From NCBI RefSeq assembly GCF_014856545.2, contig NZ_CP109811.1, forward strand, positions 3,094,001 to 3,158,000: a stretch of DNA of 64,000 nt. The letters run 5' to 3'. The stretch is from Mesobacillus jeotgali. GTDB lineage: Bacteria > Bacillota > Bacilli > Bacillales > Cytobacillaceae. The notes under the pieces were generated by a model. It ran no database searches and was not told where the DNA came from. It worked only from the letters and a program-made list of their open reading frames with translations. The first letter of the stretch is position 1, and each line of letters opens with the position of its first letter. The position numbers and the translations under genes are program-made. Of this stretch, positions 1 to 6,601 are shown piece after piece.

Positions 1-2
1 AA

Positions 3-983
3 ACTGAAGTCGTCATGAAAGATTACACTGCCTTTATGATTTCAGACATGCTTAAGACGGCGATCAAGCAAGGAACTGGGGCAACTTACGCAAACATCTC
101 CAACCTGCATGTTGCCGGAAAAACAGGAACAACGAATTACACACAAGATGAAATAAATAAATGGGAAATCAAGAATGGCGGTGTTCCTGACTCCTGGTTC
201 GTTGGCTATACAACAAGATATACAGCATCTGTCTGGACGGGTTATAGTGACAGAAAGACCGCACTTTATGGGAATGAACAAAAAATTTCCCAGACTCTTT
301 TCAAGAATCTAATGACCTATGTATCAAAAGATGTGGATACACCTGATTTTACCGTACCCAAGAGTGTGGAAAGAGTTAAAGTCGAAAAAGGCACAATGCC
401 TGCAAAGCTTGCCAGTGAATATACTCCAAAGGACCAGATCCTTTATGAGTGGGCTGTAAAAGGAAATGTTCCTAAGGAAACTTCCAAGAAGTTTGAAAAG
501 CTTGAAACTCCATCAAAGCTTGAAGCAAAATACGATGAAATCAAGAATGAAATTCTCCTGACTTGGGAATTCAATCAGGAGAATAAAGAGGATATTCAAT
601 TCGAGGTTACCGCATCCCTTGATGAAGGTCCTGAGCAAACACTGACCACGACAGCTGAGACAGGATTGAAAATCGCCAATGCTGTTCCAGGCGGTATTTA
701 CTCATTCAAGGTAACTGCTATACGTGGTGAACAGCGATCTGACCCAGCCACCCTGAAAGTCGAAGTTCCAGAACCACTCCTCCCAGAACAAGAAGATGGC
801 GAGAATGAAGAAGAAGAAAATGATGAAGGAAATGAGAATGGGAACGGGAATGGAAACGGCAATGGAAACGGCAATGGCAATGGCAATGGCAATGGCAATG
901 GCACTGGTGATGGCACTGGTGATGGTGATGGTGATGGAAATAATGATGACGGTGGGGATGATAATAATCCCCCTGGACCATAA
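3..983 (+). CDS. ponA: Penicillin-binding protein 1A, C-terminal part (start outside window)
   Basis: C-terminal part of a class A penicillin-binding protein, a membrane-anchored enzyme that polymerises and crosslinks peptidoglycan outside the cell. The frame is open from base 3, so the true start lies to the left. The visible part holds the transpeptidase KTGTT box (about bases 118-132) and the end of the transpeptidase domain. A fibronectin type III-like segment follows, then a tail of about 65 residues that is first Glu-rich and then Gly/Asn/Asp-rich. ponA converges on ypoC, as in B. subtilis, and the two share a terminator. The tail is built on a short DNA repeat and may differ in length between strains. 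Confidence 0.93.
   Translation, partial: TEVVMKDYTAFMISDMLKTAIKQGTGATYANISNLHVAGKTGTTNYTQDEINKWEIKNGGVPDSWFVGYTTRYTASVWTGYSDRKTALYGNEQKISQTLFKNLMTYVSKDVDTPDFTVPKSVERVKVEKGTMPAKLASEYTPKDQILYEWAVKGNVPKETSKKFEKLETPSKLEAKYDEIKNEILLTWEFNQENKEDIQFEVTASLDEGPEQTLTTTAETGLKIANAVPGGIYSFKVTAIRGEQRSDPATLKVEVPEPLLPEQEDGENEEEENDEGNENGNGNGNGNGNGNGNGNGNGNGTGDGTGDGDGDGNNDDGGDDNNPPGP
836..936 (+). repeat. Degenerate hexanucleotide repeat encoding the ponA Gly-rich tail
   Basis: Runs of GGNAAY- and GGYGAT-type six-base units encode alternating Gly-Asn and then Gly-Thr/Gly-Asp residues in frame with ponA. The units are close to identical at the DNA level (GGCAAT several times in a row), which suggests expansion by slippage. 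In-frame changes would only lengthen or shorten the tail. Confidence 0.8.
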
Positions 984-995
984 GCCTTACTAAAA

Positions 996-1032
996 CAAAC
1001 AAACGTCCTGAATCAATCAGGACGTTTGTTTG
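996..1032. terminator. Bidirectional terminator between ponA and ypoC
   Basis: Perfect 16-base stem (996-1011 with 1017-1032) and a 5-base loop. It is followed by a T-rich stretch on the plus strand and preceded by A-rich sequence, so it can serve both convergent genes. The ypoC stop codon lies inside the hairpin. Confidence 0.85.
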
Positions 1033-1390
1033 TTGATTTATTTAATATTACTTGTTTGGCAAACTGCTTTTCCTGTTCAGCGAACAGCTCAGCAAGCTGT
1101 TTATAAGAATGAAAAAGTTTTGGTCTAGAAACAATAAAATCAAGTCTTTCTTCGGTATTCACCGGTTTGATTTTACAGTCTTTAATCGAATGCATATCCT
1201 GATTCAGGCCGTTTGTAAGAAAAAGAAACTGTTCAAATAGCAGGATCGCCCTCTGCATCAAAGGCTCTGCCCCCTCACTATCCCTGTTCCTGAAGTGAGC
1301 GGCCAACTGATCCTTACACTGTTTCCACTCACTGAGAAGTCTTTCCACTGCCTTGTTACAATCCTTAGAGAAAGTATCTACTCTATCCAT
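1013..1390 (-). CDS. ypoC: YpoC family protein
   Basis: 125-residue protein of unknown function found downstream of nth in Bacillus. It is mostly helical with many Gln, Glu and Lys residues, with no signal peptide or membrane segment. I chose the ATG at 1390 because it overlaps the nth stop by one base (TAATG), a translational-coupling arrangement. An upstream in-frame start at 1447 would overlap nth by 58 bases. The name rests mainly on gene context. Confidence 0.7.
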   Translation of the reverse strand: MDRVDTFSKDCNKAVERLLSEWKQCKDQLAAHFRNRDSEGAEPLMQRAILLFEQFLFLTNGLNQDMHSIKDCKIKPVNTEERLDFIVSRPKLFHSYKQLAELFAEQEKQFAKQVILNKSTNKRPD

Positions 1391-2040
1391 TACGCTTTTG
1401 CTCTCATCCTTTTCTTGCCCTCTCTGCATACCTCCAGCAAAGGACATGTTTCACACTTGGGGTTTTGCGCTTTACAATGATATCGGCCAAAAAAGATCAT
1501 CCTGTGATGCGTGATCGACCACTCTTCCTCAGGAACCTTTTTCATCAGTGTTTTTTCAACCTCAAGTACAGAATCCTTCCAACGGCAAAACGCCAGACGT
1601 TTGCTCACCCGCTCTACATGCGTATCCACGGCAATGGCAGGTACACCGAATGCTACTGAAACAACAACGTTTGCTGTCTTGCGCCCAACACCAGGAAGCT
1701 TTGTCAATTCATCCCTGTCCTGCGGCACTTCTCCGCCATACTCATCTATAATCATCCTGCATAGCTTTTGGATATTCTTCGCTTTATTTCTATATAATCC
1801 AATTGAGCGGATGTCCTGCTGAAGTTCTTCCAATGAAACACTCAAAAAATCCTCAGGAGTTTTGTATTTCTGGAATAAGTTTTTTGTCACCTTGTTCACA
1901 AGTGCATCAGTACATTGCGCAGAAAGGGCGACAGCAATTACCAGCTCAAAGGGATTCGAGTGAACCAGTTCACAGTGGGCTTGAGGAAACATCCGCCCCA
2001 TTTCATCCAGGCAAAATCTTATCTGTTGTTTATTTAGCAT
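1390..2040 (-). CDS. nth: Endonuclease III
   Basis: 216-residue base-excision repair enzyme: a DNA glycosylase/AP lyase that removes oxidised pyrimidines. The helix-hairpin-helix LPGVGRKTA carries the catalytic Lys. The catalytic Asp is in the following AVDTHVERV segment. The C-terminus has four cysteines with the C-x6-C-x2-C-x5-C spacing of the [4Fe-4S] cluster loop. Length is normal for the family. It lies between dnaD and ypoC as in B. subtilis and is probably co-transcribed with ypoC. A hairpin after dnaD suggests it has its own promoter in 2041-2158. Confidence 0.96.
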   Translation of the reverse strand: MLNKQQIRFCLDEMGRMFPQAHCELVHSNPFELVIAVALSAQCTDALVNKVTKNLFQKYKTPEDFLSVSLEELQQDIRSIGLYRNKAKNIQKLCRMIIDEYGGEVPQDRDELTKLPGVGRKTANVVVSVAFGVPAIAVDTHVERVSKRLAFCRWKDSVLEVEKTLMKKVPEEEWSITHHRMIFFGRYHCKAQNPKCETCPLLEVCREGKKRMRAKA

Positions 2041-2158
2041 TTATATCACCACTTTTCTAAATTTGGCCTTCTAAATGTGTAAGCCCTTTTATCATAATTA
2101 AATTTATTCAATCCTATTTTGCAGCCAATTGCAGCAAAGTTTGAGAAAAGAGCAAATT

Positions 2159-2187
2159 AAAAAAAGAGAGAATGAATGAATTCTCTC
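2159..2187 (-). terminator. Terminator after dnaD
   Basis: Stem GAGAGAAT/ATTCTCTC (2166-2173 with 2180-2187). On the minus strand it is followed by a T run at 2159-2165, just after the dnaD stop codon. Confidence 0.7.
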
Positions 2188-2194
2188 GTTACAA

Positions 2195-2902
2195 TTACTG
2201 TTCAAGCCAGTTATAAAACGGAACAGGATTCGCAGAAACTTTAGGTTCTTCCTTCCCTGTCTTTTGCGTACTCTGATGCTGCCTGAATTTCCTTCCATAA
2301 CTTTTTGCTTGTTCAATTGTCTTGATTCCATTCTTCTTCCATTCGAAAAGAATTCGGTCTATGTACCGAAAATTCAGTTTGCCAGAGATGACAGCTTCTC
2401 TTAACGCAGCTTTAATGATGATCGGATCATGGTGATCATCATCCATCCACATTGCCAGTGACTCACATTCAAATGGTGATAACGGCCGGCCGAATTCCCT
2501 TTCAAACGTTGTATATAAATCCGTCTCTTCCTTCTGGTCCAGAATCTCTTTCTCCTGTTTCCGCTTGAGCATAAACTGATCGAACAGCTTTTCCCATAGC
2601 GGTTCCAGTGAATATTTTTCATATCTGATTCCGTCCGTGGAATTCCCGTCACTTATCGATATAAACCCTCTTTGAATCAGTGCTCGGAGCAAATCTGTAC
2701 ATTCAAAAGCCGATATCGTCATGCGGGCTGCAAGTTCCGTAGGCGTAGGAAATTCATTTCCTTTTTCAGAAAAATAGAATACATGAAGTAGTAGTGCCAA
2801 TTCTTGTTCGTTCAATCTCATTTCTTTATACTGCGTTAGCAATACAGCAGGAATGGTAACATTCCCCTCTTTCAGCCAATCTAACAAATCTGCTTTTTTC
2901 AT
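2195..2902 (-). CDS. dnaD: DNA replication initiation protein DnaD
   Basis: 235-residue primosome protein that acts with DnaB and DnaI in loading the replicative helicase at oriC and at restart sites in low-G+C Gram-positives. The N-terminal winged-helix domain (about residues 1-120) mediates self-assembly. The C-terminal DnaD/DnaB domain (about 130-200) ends in the conserved stretch around YIDRILFEWKKNG. I chose the ATG at 2902 because AGAGGTG sits six bases upstream. The in-frame GTG at 2911 is part of that ribosome binding site. asnS, which normally precedes dnaD, is missing. Confidence 0.95.
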   Translation of the reverse strand: MKKADLLDWLKEGNVTIPAVLLTQYKEMRLNEQELALLLHVFYFSEKGNEFPTPTELAARMTISAFECTDLLRALIQRGFISISDGNSTDGIRYEKYSLEPLWEKLFDQFMLKRKQEKEILDQKEETDLYTTFEREFGRPLSPFECESLAMWMDDDHHDPIIIKAALREAVISGKLNFRYIDRILFEWKKNGIKTIEQAKSYGRKFRQHQSTQKTGKEEPKVSANPVPFYNWLEQ

Positions 2903-3034
2903 TCCGGACACCTCTTTTCATAGTATAGCATGAACAAGCCCGGCTGGTAATAAAATAGGAAAAGATTAAAAAGGGAAATTAGTCGAAAAATAGCGAAAAG
3001 GAAAGCTATTCCAGATAAGAAATACGATACTAAA

Positions 3035-3062
3035 ATAATCAAGGCCCGCAAATTTACGGGCC
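3035..3062 (-). terminator. Terminator after aspB
   Basis: GC-rich stem GGCCCG/CGGGCC (3043-3048 with 3057-3062). On the minus strand it is followed by a T-rich stretch (3029-3042). It separates aspB from dnaD in the place where asnS normally lies. Confidence 0.7.
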
Positions 3063-3171
3063 CTCATATTATATTAATACAGGTATTATTATGGATAAAG
3101 AAGATTCAGCAAACGTGGGAATAGAATCGATTAACGCAAATGTTCTTCCCTGCTTATCCACGCTGCCTGAT

Positions 3172-4359
3172 TTAAACTCGGCTTTGAATGAACTTATGGA
3201 TCCTGCTGACCGCTTCCTCCAGCTGGTCAAGGGAGGTTGCATATGATAGTCGCATATAGTCAGGTGCTCCAAATCCAGAGCCAGGGACAACTGCAACATT
3301 TGCTTCTGTAAGCAACACTTCTGCAAACTCATCTACATCCTTGCAGCCTGACATTAGTGCTGCTTCTTTTGCATTCGGGAACAGGTAAAATGCTCCCTGA
3401 GGCTTAATGCAGCTGATTCCTGGAATGTCGTTCAGCTTCCCATGGATGATTTCAAGCCTATCTTCAAATGCTGAACGCATCGTTTCCACGGCATCCTGTT
3501 CACCAGCATAGGCAGCAATCGTTGCATATTGTGCCGGAGTAGTCGGGTTTGACGTGCTATGGCTTGCCAGGTCGGTCATTGCATTGATGATTTTGCTGTC
3601 ACCGGCAGCGTAGCCGATTCTCCAGCCTGTCATTGAATGGGATTTGGAAACACCATTAATGATGATGGTCTGCTTTTTCAGGTCTGCTGAAAGCTGGGCA
3701 ATCGAGATATGTTCAGCATCTCCATAAATTAACTTTTCATAGATTTCATCTGAAATGATCAGAATGCCCTTTTCCAGGCAGACTTCGCCAAGAGCCTGCA
3801 ATTCCTCTTGAGAATAAACCATCCCGGTAGGGTTGCTCGGAGAATTAATGATGACTGCCTTCGTCTTTTCAGTGACCTTCTCCTTCAGTTGATCAGGAGT
3901 GATCTTGAAATTGTTCTGCTCCAGTCCCTCGACGTAAACCGGATTCCCACCCGCAAGCTTGACCTGCTCTGGATAACTGACCCAATATGGAATCGGAATG
4001 ATGACCTCATCACCCTCATTAAGCAGAACCTGAAAGAGTGTGTATAATCCATGCTTAGCTCCACTTGTCACAATGATTTCATTCAGCTGATAATCAAGTC
4101 CTTGATCTTCTTTTAACTTAGCAGCGATTTCCTTTTTCAAATCTGGAAGCCCGCCAGATGGTGTGTACTTTGTGAAGCCCTCATTCATTGACTTTACAGC
4201 AGCATCGATAATATGCTGCGGCGTGTTGAAGTCTGGCTCTCCTGCTCCTAGTCCAATCACGTCTTTCCCTTGCGCTTTCAATTCTTTTGCTTTTGCAGTA
4301 ATTGCCAAAGTTGATGAAGGAGTGAGCGCTCCCACTCTGCTGGCTAACTGGATCTCCAT
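3172..4359 (-). CDS. aspB: Aspartate aminotransferase
   Basis: 395-residue PLP-dependent class I aminotransferase that interconverts aspartate/2-oxoglutarate and oxaloacetate/glutamate. The Schiff-base lysine is K239 in NGVSKSHSMTGWRIGY. D204 (ISDEIY) should bind the pyridine nitrogen, and NPTG is at about 176-179. The sequence is of the Bacillus/Thermus Ib type. It follows ypmB by 63 bases, as in B. subtilis, and is likely in the same transcript. Its hairpin terminator lies before dnaD. Confidence 0.95.
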   Translation of the reverse strand: MEIQLASRVGALTPSSTLAITAKAKELKAQGKDVIGLGAGEPDFNTPQHIIDAAVKSMNEGFTKYTPSGGLPDLKKEIAAKLKEDQGLDYQLNEIIVTSGAKHGLYTLFQVLLNEGDEVIIPIPYWVSYPEQVKLAGGNPVYVEGLEQNNFKITPDQLKEKVTEKTKAVIINSPSNPTGMVYSQEELQALGEVCLEKGILIISDEIYEKLIYGDAEHISIAQLSADLKKQTIIINGVSKSHSMTGWRIGYAAGDSKIINAMTDLASHSTSNPTTPAQYATIAAYAGEQDAVETMRSAFEDRLEIIHGKLNDIPGISCIKPQGAFYLFPNAKEAALMSGCKDVDEFAEVLLTEANVAVVPGSGFGAPDYMRLSYATSLDQLEEAVSRIHKFIQSRV

Positions 4360-4422
4360 CCCTTTACCTCCTATGTTTTTTTACATGTATAACGTTCTGT
4401 AACCTCGAATTCCCCACAGGAA

Positions 4423-4908
4423 TTACAAATTATCAATAGCCCTGAGTTTTTCACCCGTATCAAAATCGACATAATAATAATTGATTGTGTCGCTGTTGTT
4501 CCGGTAAAAAATTTCCCATGCCGGCCTGTCCGTCTTTTGTATTCTGGCCATGCCGAGCCTTACTTCGATGATTTCATTCGGATTTTTTTCCTGATATAGT
4601 TTATTTAAAGCCTCTTTTTTCGTGATACCATTTTTGGCATTTCTCGTGATAACTTCGCTGTTTTTTTCATTAATCCATACATAAACAGCTTCTTCTTTAG
4701 CATTTTTCCCGGTCATCACATAATAAGTCTCTTCTCCGCTGTACAAACTGAAGTTTGTGAAATCGGTAAGATTTGTTTCTTTTGACGCAATTTGTACAGC
4801 CTCTTTTTCTGCTGCCTTGACTGGCTCAACAGCGTTTAAGTAAACATTGATCAGAATCCCCGTTATTGTAACAATTATGAGAATGCTGAAAAATATCCAT
4901 TTCTTCAC
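4423..4908 (-). CDS. ypmB: YpmB family membrane-anchored protein
   Basis: 161 residues with one N-terminal hydrophobic segment (about residues 4-25) and a short basic start, so probably a membrane-anchored protein with an extracytoplasmic domain. The rest looks like two PepSY-like alpha/beta repeats: a FSLYSGEETYYVMTGK stretch and a later YYYVDFDTGEKLR end. Function is unknown. It sits between ypmA and aspB as in B. subtilis. Confidence 0.85.
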   Translation of the reverse strand: MKKWIFFSILIIVTITGILINVYLNAVEPVKAAEKEAVQIASKETNLTDFTNFSLYSGEETYYVMTGKNAKEEAVYVWINEKNSEVITRNAKNGITKKEALNKLYQEKNPNEIIEVRLGMARIQKTDRPAWEIFYRNNSDTINYYYVDFDTGEKLRAIDNL

Positions 4909-4979
4909 ATGTATCCCTTCTTTATGTATGCTCTTTTCTGCTTAACAAAACAGCAGTTCATGCTAATATTTTCTTTATA

Positions 4980-5150
4980 TCATGTTCGGTAAATGGTGAA
5001 AACTGCTTTTTCTTTATCATCCTGATCCAGTGCAAGACCGAACATTAGGTCATCACGCTTCAATGTCCTGTTAAGGGCATCTACTATTTTATATAAATCA
5101 GGGCTATTCTGGACTTTCACGGTTGAGACCACTTCAATTTTGCTTTCCAT
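4980..5150 (-). CDS. ypmA: YpmA-like small protein (DUF4264 type)
   Basis: 56-residue protein of unknown function. I chose the ATG at 5150 because a GGAGAGGG ribosome binding site precedes it. The longer frame to 5228 runs through non-conserved upstream DNA. The sequence contains a VDALNRTLKRDDLMFGLA core and ends in an FTIYRT strand. Identification rests on size and on position next to ypmB. Confidence 0.8.
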   Translation of the reverse strand: MESKIEVVSTVKVQNSPDLYKIVDALNRTLKRDDLMFGLALDQDDKEKAVFTIYRT

Positions 5151-5302
5151 GCTCGTTCCCTCTCCTCTCACACAATTATTGTCATTTATATATGAGTGTT
5201 CAACTGGCAACAATAGAATTAACACCACTCATTATATCAGGAGATAGCCCTCACTGGTAAGAGTATTCCTGCCACACAAAAAACTTTTCTAGTCCAAACA
5301 CA

Positions 5303-5549
5303 GAAAAGCGGAAGCGCCTCGGTCAGCCCCGACAAGCGCTGGAGGGCCTGCCAGTGAAGTTGTTCTTTAACTTCATTGGCAGGACCGAAATCGAAATGTA
5401 TAGCCGACTGTCCAGAAACGCAGAAACTGGAGACTCCGACAAAGAAGCGCTTTTTGCTTCTGCCGGCGGAGTTGAAGTTTCGGAGTTTCTAGGAGGCGAC
5501 ACAAGACAAGCGACTCGAGTGGCTAGGCGCTGTAGCTGGACAATTCTCA
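5303..5549 (+). repeat. Interspersed hairpin-rich repeat, copy A
   Basis: Intergenic element between ypmA and the next gene. Its left end (AGAAAAGCGGAAGCGCCT then GGTCAGCCCCGACAAGCG) and right end (AGGCGCTGTAGCTGGACAAT) also occur, in inverted orientation, at 39363-39495. The middle differs and holds two internal inverted repeats. One is a 16-base stem around 5346-5384 (CCTGCCAGTGAAGTT with AACTTCATTGGCAGG). The other lies around 5419-5492. There is no coding sequence. Such elements look like non-autonomous mobile or RNA-forming repeats of Bacillaceae; the class is my inference. Confidence 0.7.
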
Positions 5550-5662
5550 AAGTGTTATTTTACTTCTTACAGAACTAAAATGGCTGCGCAATTTATGCGC
5601 AGTTTTTCTTTATCCATTTGATCATTTCAGAAGTGATATTTTCAGCTAAAAAGGTTCAGCTT

Positions 5663-6493
5663 TTATTCTTCGCTCAAAATCGTTATGACATCATAGGTTG
5701 AATCGGTAAGCTTAATTGTAACAGTACCATGCTGCTTTGTGAAATAAACATCAATCCAGGCTTCATTCAGCATTTCCACTAAATCTGGGTCGGGTTTAAT
5801 CGAATTGGATTTAAAAATCACTGCGAGTTGCGGATCTAAATGCTCGATCAGCAAATCAGAAAAAGAACCTTTTGCAGCAAAAAAGGGCAATTTCACTATA
5901 TTGACATTCTTCAATGGTTCAGCAAGAAAAGCTTGCTCAGAATTATGACTCGCTGAGCTAATATAAAAAATTTGATGATGGAAAAATTGAAAAGATATAT
6001 CCGTCCCTTCATTCTCTTCACTTCCATCAAAAATGACTTCAGCAGTCAATCCTGGCATTAGCTTTAACAAATCTCCCTGCTTCCAGCTTTGAACCTTCAC
6101 CTCGGCCGGAATTGGAGCTTGTGTAAGAACCTGATTACCAGCTTTCCCGGTAAATATCCGGCGAACATTATATTTCTCGATGATTTGCCCGAGGTTTTCC
6201 TGCCCTGTATCCGCAGTCAAAATAATCGTCGATAAATCCTTAACATGAAAAAGAGTGAGCAGCCTTTCAAGCTGTTTTAAAGTACCCTTTCCACCCGTGT
6301 TGACCAGTATATTATCGCCATTGGCGTGCTGGATTAGCGCAGCTTCTCCATCGCTGATTGCTAAAAAGGTAAAGGCCAATTCATTTCTTTTCAGGTTGAC
6401 ATCCACTCCTTCAACCTCTACGGGAGAAGAAGGAGATTCATACGGAAAATAATACCAATTCATAAATGCCAGGATTGCTAATATCAGCTTCAT
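5663..6493 (-). CDS. ComEC/Rec2-like metallo-beta-lactamase-fold protein lacking metal ligands
   Basis: 276 residues, starting at the ATG with GGAGG seven bases upstream. It has an N-terminal hydrophobic segment (about residues 1-17), so it is probably secreted or membrane-anchored. The body resembles the metallo-beta-lactamase domain at the end of ComEC: FLAISDGEAALIQHANGDNILVNTGG as a first strand pair (shown here only in part), then LTLFHVKDLSTIILT. The place where HxHxDH should stand reads TADTGQENLG, so the usual zinc or manganese ligands are gone. It is probably non-catalytic. It lies between ypmA and dinG, an insertion relative to B. subtilis. Confidence 0.6.
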   Translation of the reverse strand: MKLILAILAFMNWYYFPYESPSSPVEVEGVDVNLKRNELAFTFLAISDGEAALIQHANGDNILVNTGGKGTLKQLERLLTLFHVKDLSTIILTADTGQENLGQIIEKYNVRRIFTGKAGNQVLTQAPIPAEVKVQSWKQGDLLKLMPGLTAEVIFDGSEENEGTDISFQFFHHQIFYISSASHNSEQAFLAEPLKNVNIVKLPFFAAKGSFSDLLIEHLDPQLAVIFKSNSIKPDPDLVEMLNEAWIDVYFTKQHGTVTIKLTDSTYDVITILSEE

Positions 6494-6601
6494 GTACACT
6501 CCTCCAATTACTTCTAGCTTTAGAGTGCGTCATTTAGCTGAAATTATAAAAAGCTTTTTAAAAAAGGACTGCTTTCACATAGGCAAAATAACACAGCGTT
6601 C

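Noticed and set aside
698..1002. Minus- and plus-strand frames opposite the ponA tail (Pro-, His- or Met-rich)
   Set aside because: They are products of the six-base repeat read in other frames.
5354..5578. 74-codon plus-strand frame inside the interspersed repeat
   Set aside because: It lies wholly in repeat DNA rich in inverted repeats, with no ribosome binding site.
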